The notes under the pieces were generated by a model. It saw nothing but the letters and a program-made list of their open reading frames with translations. It searched no databases and was not told where the DNA came from. Positions 24,363 through 32,356 of a DNA stretch of 41,501 nucleotides are shown piece after piece. The position numbers were made by a program, and so were the translations under genes. Each line of letters opens with the position of its first letter. Position 1 is the first letter of the stretch. The stretch spans positions 1 to 41,501 of the forward strand of contig NZ_CANLYD010000027.1 of the NCBI RefSeq assembly GCF_947495315.1, read 5' to 3'. This stretch comes from an uncultured Aquimarina sp. Lineage in GTDB: Bacteria; Bacteroidota; Bacteroidia; Flavobacteriales; Flavobacteriaceae.

Positions 24363-24560
24363 ATGTTCAAAAAAATTTCAAAAATTAATGGTATTCAGGT
24401 GCTGAATAAGTCAGTACAAAAAGGCATTAACGGTGGATCTTTTGATGGAGATGGATATGGAGTGTGTCCAAGACCTAATTCTTTTTTCTGTGGAGTTCCG
24501 GATCATATATGCTGTAACGGTTTATGTGTATTACCAGAACATCCAGCTTGTGGTTTTTAA
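24363..24560 (+). CDS. Double-glycine-leader peptide with cystine-knot cysteine pattern
   Basis: 65 residues. The N-terminus (MFKKISKINGIQVLNKSVQK, then GINGG) is a bacteriocin-type leader ending in Gly24-Gly25, the cleavage site for peptidase-ABC exporters. The 40-residue remainder has six cysteines at 35, 43, 50, 51, 55 and 63, spaced C-X7-C-X6-CC-X3-C-X7-C, which fits the inhibitor-cystine-knot (knottin) framework C-C-CC-C-C. It is therefore a good candidate for a secreted, disulfide-stabilised peptide: a bacteriocin, signal or protease inhibitor. No exporter or modifying enzyme is adjacent. A strong terminator follows directly, so it is a monocistronic gene. The leader type is known in Flavobacteria; the knottin reading is mine. 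Confidence 0.7.
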   Translation: MFKKISKINGIQVLNKSVQKGINGGSFDGDGYGVCPRPNSFFCGVPDHICCNGLCVLPEHPACGF

Positions 24561-24567
24561 AACATTT

Positions 24568-24604
24568 AAAAGTAAAGCGAACCAAAGTTCGCTTTACTTT
24601 TTAC
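24568..24604 (+). terminator. Terminator after the double-glycine peptide
   Basis: AAAAGTAAAGCGAAC (24568-24582), loop CAAA, GTTCGCTTTACTTTT (24587-24601): a perfect 15-base stem running into a T-run. It may also act for the convergent thioredoxin-like gene. Confidence 0.85.
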
Positions 24605-24636
24605 TTATGTTAATCTTGTTTCTTAGAAACTCTTTT

Positions 24637-25524
24637 TTAATAGAGTGATTTCTTTAACTCTTGTATTTTGATATTTATTTTTTCATTTTTTTGAAATTTC
24701 AAAGAACGCTCATAGTTGCTAATTGCATCAGTTATATTTTCAGTAATTACCAATTTATTGGCTAAGCTTACATAAGCATCGGCTTCTTTAGTAAATAGTA
24801 ATGTATTAAATTTCAATACCTCTATAGCCTCTTTTTCTTTACCAGCAAAGAACAAAACATTAGCATAGGTGTTTAATTCATACAAACTTTTAGAAATAGC
24901 ACTGAATTCATTCACAAGGTTTTCAGAATTTTTGGATAAGTAATCTGTTCCTAGTGTTTTAATAATAGTATTCATTTTAGTTACAGAGGTGTAGTTTGGT
25001 GTATAATTTCCGGATAGGATATCTCTAATATCTTCTTCGATAGTTGTTTTTGGAGATTCTACAATGCGATTTATTTCTTTTCCATCTTTATAAAAAATGA
25101 AAGTCGGTACTCTATGAATGTTTAAACCTTCCTGCTCCCCTCCGATACTTTTTTTATAATGTTCTCGATCAGCTTCTACCGCGATAGTAGTTAGTCTGTT
25201 TAGTGGAAAATTAACTTCATTTAATATTTTGTAAGATTTTGGCACCTCCCTTTTGCTATCTCCACACCAGGTTCCCATAAAAATTTTAATTGTATATGCT
25301 TGTATGTCAGTTTTGATGTTATTGATAATATTTTCCTTGGGCGCGTAGGATTCATAATTTTTAGAAAACCATTCGTTATAAGGAGCTGTGTTTAGTTTTT
25401 CGAAATTAATTTTTCCGGTAAGATTGGCAGTGCCTTTAGCATTAACGATTTCTTGATTAAATGCCTGAGAAAATGTATGGTTAGTAATTACTAAAAAAAT
25501 CAATATACGTATAGCTGTTTTCAT
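24637..25524 (-). CDS. Secreted thioredoxin-like protein with TPR-like C-terminus
   Basis: I take the start at 25524 (MKTAIRILIFLVI...TFSQ), which gives a proper signal peptide and 295 residues; the frame extends 29 codons further upstream but that part runs through a repeat element and has no signal. The thioredoxin fold is shown by IKIFMGTWCGDSKRE (80-93) and the cis-proline loop RVPTFIFYKDGKEI (138-151). The active site is CGDS instead of CxxC, so only one cysteine is present and ordinary dithiol chemistry is not possible. The C-terminal 80 residues look like TPR helices (KEKEAIEVLKF, DAYVSLANKLV, DAISNYERSLKF). It is probably periplasmic; function unknown. Confidence 0.75.
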   Translation of the reverse strand: MKTAIRILIFLVITNHTFSQAFNQEIVNAKGTANLTGKINFEKLNTAPYNEWFSKNYESYAPKENIINNIKTDIQAYTIKIFMGTWCGDSKREVPKSYKILNEVNFPLNRLTTIAVEADREHYKKSIGGEQEGLNIHRVPTFIFYKDGKEINRIVESPKTTIEEDIRDILSGNYTPNYTSVTKMNTIIKTLGTDYLSKNSENLVNEFSAISKSLYELNTYANVLFFAGKEKEAIEVLKFNTLLFTKEADAYVSLANKLVITENITDAISNYERSLKFQKNEKINIKIQELKKSLY

Positions 25525-25579
25525 TAGAATAGAATTAGAATGGATATGACATTTTGTTTGAAGAAATAAACTTAATTTT

Positions 25580-25840
25580 AACCTGAGTTGTATGCTTATA
25601 TTGGTAGTCATTTATAAAACTCAGGCAGCAATAATAACCAGAGTTCGATATTAAATATTCTGTTATTTAATGTTATACTAGCTAAAGGAGTTCCTTCTCC
25701 TTTGCGAGAAGGTTAGGATGAGGAGATATTAATAATAAAAACCCTCACCTTAATCCTCTCCCAGAGGGAGAGGAAACTTGAAACCCATAATTATAAGTAA
25801 TTAGACATTACCTACATCTTTTTTATATTTAACTCAGGTT
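25580..25840. repeat. Repeat element bounded by AACCTGAGTT / AACTCAGGTT
   Basis: 261 bp with perfect ten-base inverted ends (25580-25589 and 25831-25840) and a further AACTCAGG at 25618-25625. Inside is an imperfect dyad, GAGAAGGTTAGGATGAGG near 25703 against CCTCACCTTAATCCTCTC near 25745. No coding capacity. The same end motif bounds the element at 29685-29874. Confidence 0.55.
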
Positions 25841-25868
25841 GTAGAAATAATGGTGTTGTTTTTGATTT

Positions 25869-26360
25869 TTATTTGCTTATGGGAGCACCACTGACCACGC
25901 TTTTAGCTTTAGGAGTTACCATAGCCTTAATTTTTAGAATATGCTTTCCGGCAGTTGTATTGGTGGTGATGGTCACTTGCTTGTTTTGTAAGTTTGGTTT
26001 ACCATTGGTGTTAAAAGTAACTTGCATTTCTTTAGTTCCGCCAGGAGCGATAGGTTCTTTAGGCCAATCAGAAACTGTACAACCACAACTTCCTTTGGCA
26101 TTCACAATCACTAAAGGAGCATTACCTGTATTAGTAAATGAAAATGTATGTTTTAGGATATCTCCTTCTGTAACGGTGCCAAAATCAAATTCAGTTTCAG
26201 TAAAAGTCATTACAGGAACCGCGTTTTTGGTTTCTGTAGTAGGATCCCCTTGCATAGCGATAGTCGTAGCAGTAGGATTCTCTTTAGTTTGATGAGTACA
26301 AGAAATCATAAAGCCAGAGGCAATCATAAGTAGTATTAATAATGTGTTTGCTTTTTTCAT
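25869..26360 (-). CDS. DUF1573 lipoprotein
   Basis: 163 residues. Lipoprotein signal with Cys21 (SGFMISC). The DUF1573 domain spans about 48-150: TEFDFGTVTEGDILKHTFSF, then NTGNAPLVIVNAKGSCGCTV and APGGTKEMQVTFNTNG, which is the usual FxFG...SCGCT...G signature of this immunoglobulin-like, Bacteroidetes-rich family. Such proteins sit in the periplasm or at the surface; no biochemical role is established. It stands alone, reading away from the LuxR-type gene upstream. Confidence 0.85.
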   Translation of the reverse strand: MKKANTLLILLMIASGFMISCTHQTKENPTATTIAMQGDPTTETKNAVPVMTFTETEFDFGTVTEGDILKHTFSFTNTGNAPLVIVNAKGSCGCTVSDWPKEPIAPGGTKEMQVTFNTNGKPNLQNKQVTITTNTTAGKHILKIKAMVTPKAKSVVSGAPISK

Positions 26361-26378
26361 GTCTTTAAAAATGTTTTA

Positions 26379-26412
26379 ACCCGTAATAGATTTTCTATTG
26401 CTTAATACGGGT
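26379..26412 (-). terminator. Possible terminator hairpin before the DUF1573 gene
   Basis: ACCCGTA (26379-26385) pairs with TACGGGT (26406-26412), with inner AATAG/CTATT. On the minus strand it is followed by an A/T-rich tail with TTTTT. It could end the LuxR-type gene transcript, or lie in the DUF1573 leader. Confidence 0.35.
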
Positions 26413-26550
26413 ATAATTAATAATAGTTTTAGAATTCTGATTCTGAACCAAAACTCGAGACATGTTGATGAAAAAACAATAAAAGCGAGGTGGAAAAAGG
26501 GACTAGACCCCCGATGGAAATTTAGGATTGACTATAAAAAAGGAATAAGA

Positions 26551-27615
26551 TTATCTGTTTTTATATAGTGTTTTTGCTTCGTCACGGCTTTCTACATCTA
26601 TTTTCTTGTATAAATTATTGATATGTGTTTTTATAGTACTAACACTTAAGAATAATAAGGAAGCAATTTCTTTATTGGTCTTATCTTGTAGAATCAAGTT
26701 CAATATTTTTTTCTCTTGTTGGGTAAGTCTTCTTTCGGTTATCTTATAAGAATTCTTATGTTTTCTTAATTTCTGAAATTGAAAAACATTCAATAATCCG
26801 GATAGAATTAATAATGCAATTATGATCCATAACCAGTATGACGAGGTTTCTTTAGTGGTGATTTCTACAGAAAATTTATCCGTGGCTAATTCCGTTTTGT
26901 ATTGCTGAACATATGAACTGTTAGGATACTTGTTCTTTAACCGATTTAATAAGGCATCATAATAGGTGTTCTGTTTTAGATCTTGTAAGTAATATGTATA
27001 TAGATTATTGGATTTGTTAGATAGAAATGAATAAATATATAATTCTGTTAAAGGCTCATTTTGGTTTTTACCGTATTCTTGCAAGGTGTTGAACCATTTT
27101 TTAGAGTTTACTTTTCTGTTCGCTTCACTTCTATAAGAGCTAAAAGCATACCGCATATTTTCTATAATAGAATCGACCTTAAGAAAGGTATTACTTCGTT
27201 CGTTTGTAGAAACTACCTCGCAAAACACTTCTTCTTCGATAGTAAAAGGTAGTGAGATCGTATCCTCATTTTTGGCAATAAAAAGAATTTCTTTACTGTT
27301 AAGGCAGATTCCGTTAAAATGAACAGATTCTTTGTCTTCTTCAGAACAATTTTCTGTATGTATGCGATATATTCTATTCTGAGACGGAAGATTATTCTCT
27401 GTAAATACAAAATAACCTGTAGAATCTGGATATACTTTTTGGATGATTTGTTCTGGATAGATACCAGACATTTTTCTATAATCTTCTATGAGTGATAAAT
27501 AAATAGTATTGTCTTTAGTATCGTTGTCCACATAACCAGAAAATTTATACTGACTCCACAATGCAGGAGAACAAATCAAGAAAGAGATACATAGAATAGT
27601 TTTTATCCATTTCAT
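26551..27615 (-). CDS. Membrane-anchored LuxR-type transcription regulator
   Basis: 354 residues. Signal peptide or first helix at 4-20 (ILCISFLICSPALWSQ), a periplasmic sensor-like domain to about 255, one membrane helix at about 258-277 (SYWLWIIIALLILSGLL), and a cytoplasmic C-terminal LuxR HTH from about 293 (LTQQEKKILNLILQDKTNKE, then IASLLFLSVSTIKTHINNLY). This one-component layout, a periplasmic input fused to a GerE/LuxR HTH, is common in Flavobacteriia. Target genes and signal are unknown; autoregulation or control of the neighbouring envelope genes is possible. No TPRs are visible in the sensor part. Confidence 0.8.
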   Translation of the reverse strand: MKWIKTILCISFLICSPALWSQYKFSGYVDNDTKDNTIYLSLIEDYRKMSGIYPEQIIQKVYPDSTGYFVFTENNLPSQNRIYRIHTENCSEEDKESVHFNGICLNSKEILFIAKNEDTISLPFTIEEEVFCEVVSTNERSNTFLKVDSIIENMRYAFSSYRSEANRKVNSKKWFNTLQEYGKNQNEPLTELYIYSFLSNKSNNLYTYYLQDLKQNTYYDALLNRLKNKYPNSSYVQQYKTELATDKFSVEITTKETSSYWLWIIIALLILSGLLNVFQFQKLRKHKNSYKITERRLTQQEKKILNLILQDKTNKEIASLLFLSVSTIKTHINNLYKKIDVESRDEAKTLYKNR

Positions 27616-27732
27616 ATAGTAATGTGTAGCTTTTTTAGAAACTATCCCAAGATAAAAATAATTTTAAGATAGGGTGTAACATAATAAGATATAACACTAC
27701 CTATAATTATATTATTTAATTTATTTTTGTTT

Positions 27733-27891
27733 ATGAGTATTTGGAGAGTTTTATTGTCGATTTTTTTTCCGCCGCTAGCAGTTTTAGACAAAGGATGCGG
27801 ATCAATCATAATCGTACTTTTATTAACCTTATGTGGATGGGTACCTGGTGTGATAGCAGCATTAGTGATCATTAACAATCCCAATAAATAA
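27733..27891 (+). CDS. Pmp3/YqaE-family small membrane protein
   Basis: 52 residues starting MSIWRVLLSIFFPPLAVLDK. It has the two-helix hairpin of the Pmp3/YqaE (UPF0057) family: the FFPPLAVLDKGCG turn and CGWVPGVIAALVIINNP near the end. Homologues affect membrane potential and stress tolerance. It lies 40 bases upstream of a codirectional lipoprotein gene and may be cotranscribed with it. Confidence 0.85.
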   Translation: MSIWRVLLSIFFPPLAVLDKGCGSIIIVLLLTLCGWVPGVIAALVIINNPNK

Positions 27892-27931
27892 TTTTTTAAA
27901 TCAATTTCTTGAAATTGAAAAAACTAAATGT

Positions 27932-28690
27932 ATGAAAAAAGTTTCCCTGTTAGTACAGGCGTTTTTGGTAGCAATTCTATTAGTAGGATGCCAGTTTTCT
28001 GAAGATTTACATATCAATGAAGACGGAAGTGGAAAGATTTCTTTCAATTTTGATGGTTCTGAAATCATGCAAATAGCAGGTGACAAAGTAACTGAAGGCA
28101 CAGAAAAAGAAAAAGTCATTGACTCTACATTGATTTTTAAAGATTTTCTGGAAGAAAAAAAGGATAGTATCGCTAAGTTACCGGCAGAGGAGCAGGAAAA
28201 ACTGAAGAAATTGGAGAATTTCAAGATGCATATGCTTATGAATCCTCAGTCCAAAGAGATGAAATTCGATTTGTACTCAGAATTCAAAGGGGTTGAAGAA
28301 TTAGGAGATGTGTTCAATAGTTTTAAGACTGCTTCTACTATTGGTAATCAGAATAAAATTACTCCTCCTGGTGATCCTACAGTCAGTCCTGAAGGAGAAG
28401 ATCCAACAAGAGTTGTATATTCTTATAAGAAGAATAAGTTTAAAAGAGTTACCGAGATTTTGGATAAAGAAAAACTAAAAATGAGCTTGGATAGCCTGGA
28501 GCAAATGAAGATGTTTTTGGCTAGTTCTAAATATAAAATCAATTATCACTTTCCGAAGAAAATAAAAAAAATATCATCTGAAAAAGCTATGTTTAGTCAA
28601 GACGGAAAAAGCTTTACATTAGAAGTAGGTTTCTTAGAGTATATGGAAGACCCTACCGTATTGGATGTAGAGGTAGAGTTAGAAAAATAA
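27932..28690 (+). CDS. Lipoprotein of unknown function
   Basis: 252 residues. Lipoprotein signal ending at Cys20 (AILLVGC). The start of the mature part, FSEDLHINEDGSGKISFNFD, resembles Bacteroidetes envelope lipoproteins with a beta-rich fold; the middle is highly charged and helical (KDFLEEKKDSIAKLPAEEQE), and the C-terminal region returns to beta character (YHFPKKIKKISSEKAMFSQD). I know no named domain for it. It follows the Pmp3-type gene and ends at a strong terminator. Confidence 0.75.
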   Translation: MKKVSLLVQAFLVAILLVGCQFSEDLHINEDGSGKISFNFDGSEIMQIAGDKVTEGTEKEKVIDSTLIFKDFLEEKKDSIAKLPAEEQEKLKKLENFKMHMLMNPQSKEMKFDLYSEFKGVEELGDVFNSFKTASTIGNQNKITPPGDPTVSPEGEDPTRVVYSYKKNKFKRVTEILDKEKLKMSLDSLEQMKMFLASSKYKINYHFPKKIKKISSEKAMFSQDGKSFTLEVGFLEYMEDPTVLDVEVELEK

Positions 28691-28691
28691 A

Positions 28692-28723
28692 AAAGAGACG
28701 ATCTCAAATTAGATCGTCTCTTT
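28692..28723 (+). terminator. Terminator after the 27932 lipoprotein gene
   Basis: AAAGAGACGATCT (28692-28704), six-base loop, AGATCGTCTCTTT (28711-28723): perfect 13-base stem ending in T's. It also suits the convergent gene at 28751. Confidence 0.85.
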
Positions 28724-28750
28724 GTATTATCTTCTAGTACCTTTAGAATA

Positions 28751-29596
28751 TTATAACACTTCCTTTTGGATAAGTTTTATAGCCATTTCGCGAACTGTAT
28801 TATTTCGTTTATCACTACTCAATGATCCTAAACCGTGATCTAATAAACCTTGTTCTTGCTTAAGATCATATATTTTAAAAGTTGCCTTGTTGTATGAACC
28901 CACAGGAACTTTCTTTGTATTAAAAATAAATAGGTATTCTCCATTTATAGTTCCATACTCATAAATAGCGTGACCAATTAAAATAGAATCAGCCTCTGGG
29001 TCACCTTGATAAATATCAAATTTCATTTGATTAACCATACTTTTGTTAAGTTGGCTGATCGCATTTTTAGCAGCATATGACTTTACAAAAATATCCGTAT
29101 CGTTAAATTTCCTTTCTACTTTATGTCCTTTGCCAGGAAGTAATTCTTTTTCCTCGTCTAACCTTTTTAAAATCCAATCTGGTCTCTTAGGTGTTTGAGA
29201 AGCTATTTCCTTGGTTTTTGACGGATCAAAACCGTTTACAGAGAATATTCCAATTTCTAAAGCATATTGTATAACACGTTTTTCTGACAACCAATAATTT
29301 TTTTTATTGATAACAATAGTGTCAGCTATCTGATCTCCATAATAAGCACGGAAGGGAAATGTTTTATCAGAACCAAAAAGTAGAGATGATTGTAGCATCT
29401 CTTGTGCTTTAAAAAGAGGTTTTTTTTCAAGATCACTTATCTGATAATATTTAGTAGAGCCATCTCCTTTTACTTTTTCTATGTGCGCTACTTTTACTTT
29501 GTCAATAAAAACTTCTCCTTTTTTAACTTTCACTTTTTGCGCAGAAGCAAGCGCGGTAATAAATAAACAAACTAAAATTAACTGTACTTTTTTCAT
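28751..29596 (-). CDS. Secreted protein of unknown function
   Basis: 281 residues with a Sec signal peptide (LILVCLFITALASAQ, cleaved near residue 19). The mature part starts with a short basic beta repeat (KVKVKKGEVFIDKVKVAHIE) and then alternates strands and charged helices; nothing catalytic or repeated stands out. The last segment (VREMAIKLIQKEVL) is helical. It has no membrane helix after the signal and no lipobox, so it is probably soluble in the periplasm. Single gene, convergent with the neighbour on its 3' side. Confidence 0.7.
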   Translation of the reverse strand: MKKVQLILVCLFITALASAQKVKVKKGEVFIDKVKVAHIEKVKGDGSTKYYQISDLEKKPLFKAQEMLQSSLLFGSDKTFPFRAYYGDQIADTIVINKKNYWLSEKRVIQYALEIGIFSVNGFDPSKTKEIASQTPKRPDWILKRLDEEKELLPGKGHKVERKFNDTDIFVKSYAAKNAISQLNKSMVNQMKFDIYQGDPEADSILIGHAIYEYGTINGEYLFIFNTKKVPVGSYNKATFKIYDLKQEQGLLDHGLGSLSSDKRNNTVREMAIKLIQKEVL

Positions 29597-29684
29597 TTTG
29601 AAGGCTTTTAAATTTTTGAAGTCGCAAATATAGAATTATAAATCAATAAGTTGATGTATAATATTTTTCAGAATAATGAGTATT

Positions 29685-29874
29685 AACCTGAGTTTCTATT
29701 AATCCCAAACTCGTCAGTTTGAGTGAAATTCTGATAAGAATTTTGTATCGAAGACAAGCGTTTTGGATTTAAAAACCTATTCTCGATACCCTCCAGAGGC
29801 GGGCAGGCAATCCGCCAGAGGCGAAATCGAATTAACGGTTTTTAAATCTAATATATTAATAATTGAACTCAGGT
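29685..29874. repeat. Second AACCTGAGTT-bounded repeat element
   Basis: 190 bp from AACCTGAGTT (29685-29694) to AACTCAGGT (29866-29874). Inside, GATTTAAAAACC (29766-29777) pairs perfectly with GGTTTTTAAATC (29837-29848), and CCAGAGGCG/GCCAGAGGCG is repeated near 29790-29824. No coding capacity; looks like a small non-autonomous or REP-type repeat. Confidence 0.55.
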
Positions 29875-29931
29875 AATTTTGATTTTTTTTAGAACTTTAA
29901 TGATCAAAAGCAGAGGCTATTTTTAATCTCG

Positions 29932-29939
29932 TATCTTTG
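29932..29939 (+). promoter_or_regulatory. -7 promoter element of lipB
   Basis: TATCTTTG matches TAnnTTTG and ends five bases before the ATG at 29945. Transcription would begin at or next to the start codon, so the lipB mRNA may be leaderless, and a GTG start at 29939 is excluded because it lies in the promoter. No TTG at -33 is evident. Confidence 0.5.
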
Positions 29940-29944
29940 TGGCG

Positions 29945-30661
29945 ATGAATAAGAAGATAGAAATACAAGAACTGGGTCTAAAGGATTTTAAAGAAACCTG
30001 GGAGTATCAAGAGGTGCTTTTTAAAGGAATTCTGGACACAAAAATCAAGAACAGAAGAGAAGATGCTAACTTGGATACCGATAACTATTTTCTTTTCGTA
30101 GAACATCCACACGTATATACGCTAGGAAAAAGCGGTGATATTAGCAATCTATTATTGAATGAAGAGCAACTGAAACAAAAAGGAGCTACTTTTTATAAAA
30201 TTAATCGTGGAGGTGATATTACATATCACGGACCAGGACAAATTGTAGGATATCCCATTCTAGATCTGGATAATTTCTTTACAGATATTCATAAATACCT
30301 TCGTTTTCTAGAAGAAATGGTAGTACTCACCTTAGCAGAATATGGAATTAAAGGAGTGAGAAGTGATGGCGAAACAGGGGTTTGGCTAGATGTAGGTACT
30401 CCATTTGCACGTAAAATCTGTGCTATGGGTGTAAGAGCTAGTAGATGGGTCACCATGCATGGTTTTGCATTTAATGTAAACGCAGATTTAGGGTATTTTG
30501 ATAATATTATTCCTTGTGGAATTAATGATAAGGCGGTTACTTCTCTAAATGTAGAATTAGGAGTAGAAAAAGTAGATATAGCTGAAGTGAAAGAAAAATT
30601 ACTCAAGCATTTTACAAAGCTGTTCGAAGCAGAAATGATACAACAAAAAACCGAAGCGTAA
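29945..30661 (+). CDS. lipB: Octanoyltransferase LipB
   Basis: 238 residues from ATG at 29945. LipB transfers octanoate from acyl carrier protein to the lipoyl domains of 2-oxoacid dehydrogenases and the glycine cleavage H protein, the first step of lipoate synthesis in the cytoplasm. The family block RGGDITYHGPGQIVGYP (88-104) is intact, as are the catalytic Lys157 (ARKICAMGV) and Cys191 (IIPCGI), and GVRASRWVTMHGFAFNV between them. No lipA is adjacent. A terminator straddles the stop codon. Confidence 0.95.
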   Translation: MNKKIEIQELGLKDFKETWEYQEVLFKGILDTKIKNRREDANLDTDNYFLFVEHPHVYTLGKSGDISNLLLNEEQLKQKGATFYKINRGGDITYHGPGQIVGYPILDLDNFFTDIHKYLRFLEEMVVLTLAEYGIKGVRSDGETGVWLDVGTPFARKICAMGVRASRWVTMHGFAFNVNADLGYFDNIIPCGINDKAVTSLNVELGVEKVDIAEVKEKLLKHFTKLFEAEMIQQKTEA

Positions 30662-30677
30662 ATCGCCTCGGTTTTCT
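30647..30677 (+). terminator. Terminator overlapping the lipB stop
   Basis: AAAACCGAAGCG (30647-30658) pairs with CGCCTCGGTTTT (30664-30675), 11 of 12 positions, around the loop TAAAT that contains the stop codon; the stem ends in T's. Confidence 0.75.
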
Positions 30678-30712
30678 TTGACTAAAAACTAAACAAATCA
30701 AATAGGTTGGGG

Positions 30713-31741
30713 TTAATTTATTTTATATCCTTCGAACCAACTACCGCTTCCATCTATTCTAACATCATTAGGGCCAAAGTTTCTTAAGGAAACAAATACT
30801 TCTTGTCCAACATTTAGGAAGTAAATACCACTAACATCTGTTTTTACATCATCGCCATCAACTATTTGAGTAAAATTAACACCTGTGTCCACATTAAAGC
30901 TAATTCTAAAGAAAGAAGAGGTTACTGTATTAGATTGTCTTACTACGGCATGTAGATAATAATATCCACTTTCTGGTGCAACAAATCTTTTTGTAGTAGT
31001 GTTAAAAGTATTTCTTGTATCATATGTTTTTATATCCCAGATGTCCGTTTCAATAGTTGTATTGGCATCTAGGTCTTTTACTGCAAAACCATTTCCTCTA
31101 ACTTTAAAAATAACTGGCGTAGTAGTGGCTGTGGCGTTGTCTACATAGGTTTTTACAGCTCTTTCAGTAGGAACTGCATTGTTACTATTATCAGCAAAGG
31201 TTCCGTCTATAGAGATTTCATTAACCGAGGTTCCGTTTTCTAGTTTTAAATCACCATTAACATCTAGCTTAGCAGTAGGAGTTCTGTCAATACCTACGTT
31301 GCCACTATTCATATTCTCGATATCATCGCCATTAGAAAACCATCTGGTATCTCCAGAAGTAATTGCATAAGGTACCGCCATTAATTCATTGGTTCCGATT
31401 TCTGCTCCATTTAGTGATACGGTTACGTAAGAAGCGACAATACCCCACTGAAGGGTGTTAAAGTCACCGGTCACAGGAACTCCGTCTCCGATTAATAATC
31501 CAAATACACCATTAGCACTGGTAGTAATTGTATGGTTTTCTACATATCTTGCAGCGACATCTGGTGCTCCAAACTTTAAAGCAATTTGTATATTAATGGA
31601 TTCATCGACAAGAATATCACCACTTGCATTTCTGGCTACTCCTTGGTAATTGATAAAGTTTTTTTGTATCGATTGAGCTGATAATAGTGTGCTAAATAAT
31701 AGTGCGCTTAGTATTAGAAAATTTGATATTATTTTTTTCAT
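30713..31741 (-). CDS. Secreted protein with C-terminal C1q-like domain
   Basis: 342 residues. Signal peptide at 1-22 (LSALLFSTLLSAQ). The N-terminal 130 residues (INYQGVARNASGDIL, then VFGLLIGDGVPVTGDF and NELMAVPYA) are typical of flavobacterial surface proteins in which a beta domain precedes a tail-fibre-like stretch (GNVGIDRTPTAKLDVNGDLK). The last 130 residues fit a C1q/TNF-like jelly roll: FKVRGNGFAV, KRFVAPESGYYYLHAVV, GIYFLNVGQEVFVSL, GSWFEGYKIN. Such domains trimerise and bind ligands; a surface adhesin or carbohydrate-binding role is a guess. It leads a run of minus-strand genes for secreted products. Confidence 0.75.
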   Translation of the reverse strand: MKKIISNFLILSALLFSTLLSAQSIQKNFINYQGVARNASGDILVDESINIQIALKFGAPDVAARYVENHTITTSANGVFGLLIGDGVPVTGDFNTLQWGIVASYVTVSLNGAEIGTNELMAVPYAITSGDTRWFSNGDDIENMNSGNVGIDRTPTAKLDVNGDLKLENGTSVNEISIDGTFADNSNNAVPTERAVKTYVDNATATTTPVIFKVRGNGFAVKDLDANTTIETDIWDIKTYDTRNTFNTTTKRFVAPESGYYYLHAVVRQSNTVTSSFFRISFNVDTGVNFTQIVDGDDVKTDVSGIYFLNVGQEVFVSLRNFGPNDVRIDGSGSWFEGYKIN

Positions 31742-31765
31742 GATTTTAAATTTTATAAAATGATA

Positions 31766-32251
31766 TTATTTTTTAATGATTTTAAATGTTTTGTTCTCGT
31801 TGGTTGAAGGAATCGAAAGCCTTAGTAAATAGACTCCCTTTGATAGCGATCTAATATCAATTCGTTTATCAACGAGTGAAGTATTTACTTTTTGATTCAT
31901 TATTTCCTGGCCGTTGAGGTTAAATAAAGAAATAGTGTAGTTTTTACTATCCGGAATCCTGATCGTAAAGAAGTCCAATACAGGATTGGGATATATTGTG
32001 ATTGCACTATCGCTAAACTGGAATTCTTCTGTAGAGAGTACATTTAGAGAAGCAATTCCAGACCAGAATCCTTGATCTATGGATTCTGAATTTGTGATAG
32101 TCCTAATAAACGTTTCACCGATAGTAAAAGTTATCATATGAGATGTATTGCTATTACTGCTTCCAGAATTAGAGATTACACTCGTGTCAATCGATTGTGA
32201 CTGACTTGTTATTGTAAAACATAGAAGCAGGACAGTGTAGATGATTTTCAT
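31766..32251 (-). CDS. Small secreted protein with T9SS type A sorting domain
   Basis: I place the start at 32251 (MKIIYTVLLLCFTITSQSQS), which gives a signal peptide and 161 residues; the frame runs 32 codons further upstream without one. Residues about 82-161 form the Por secretion (type A) C-terminal domain: SAITIYPNPVLDFFTIRIP, then YTISLFNLNGQEI, SLSKGVYLLRLS and KTFKIIKK. This directs export through the type IX secretion system and surface attachment. The N-terminal part (MITFTIGETFIRTITNSESI, then DQGFWSG) is the short motif often found before such domains. It is probably a small companion of the neighbouring surface proteins. Confidence 0.85.
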   Translation of the reverse strand: MKIIYTVLLLCFTITSQSQSIDTSVISNSGSSNSNTSHMITFTIGETFIRTITNSESIDQGFWSGIASLNVLSTEEFQFSDSAITIYPNPVLDFFTIRIPDSKNYTISLFNLNGQEIMNQKVNTSLVDKRIDIRSLSKGVYLLRLSIPSTNENKTFKIIKK

Positions 32252-32356
32252 AATATTATTTTTAGAGTTATGGTTTTTTTTAATGAAAGGATGTTCGCTA
32301 TCCCTTAACTTTATAGAATACTCAGGTAGTCTTAGGGTATAAATCAAAAGAGTTTT

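Noticed and set aside
27642..27884. 80-codon minus-strand frame
   Set aside because: It is antisense to the clear Pmp3/YqaE-type gene at 27733-27891 and has no features of its own.
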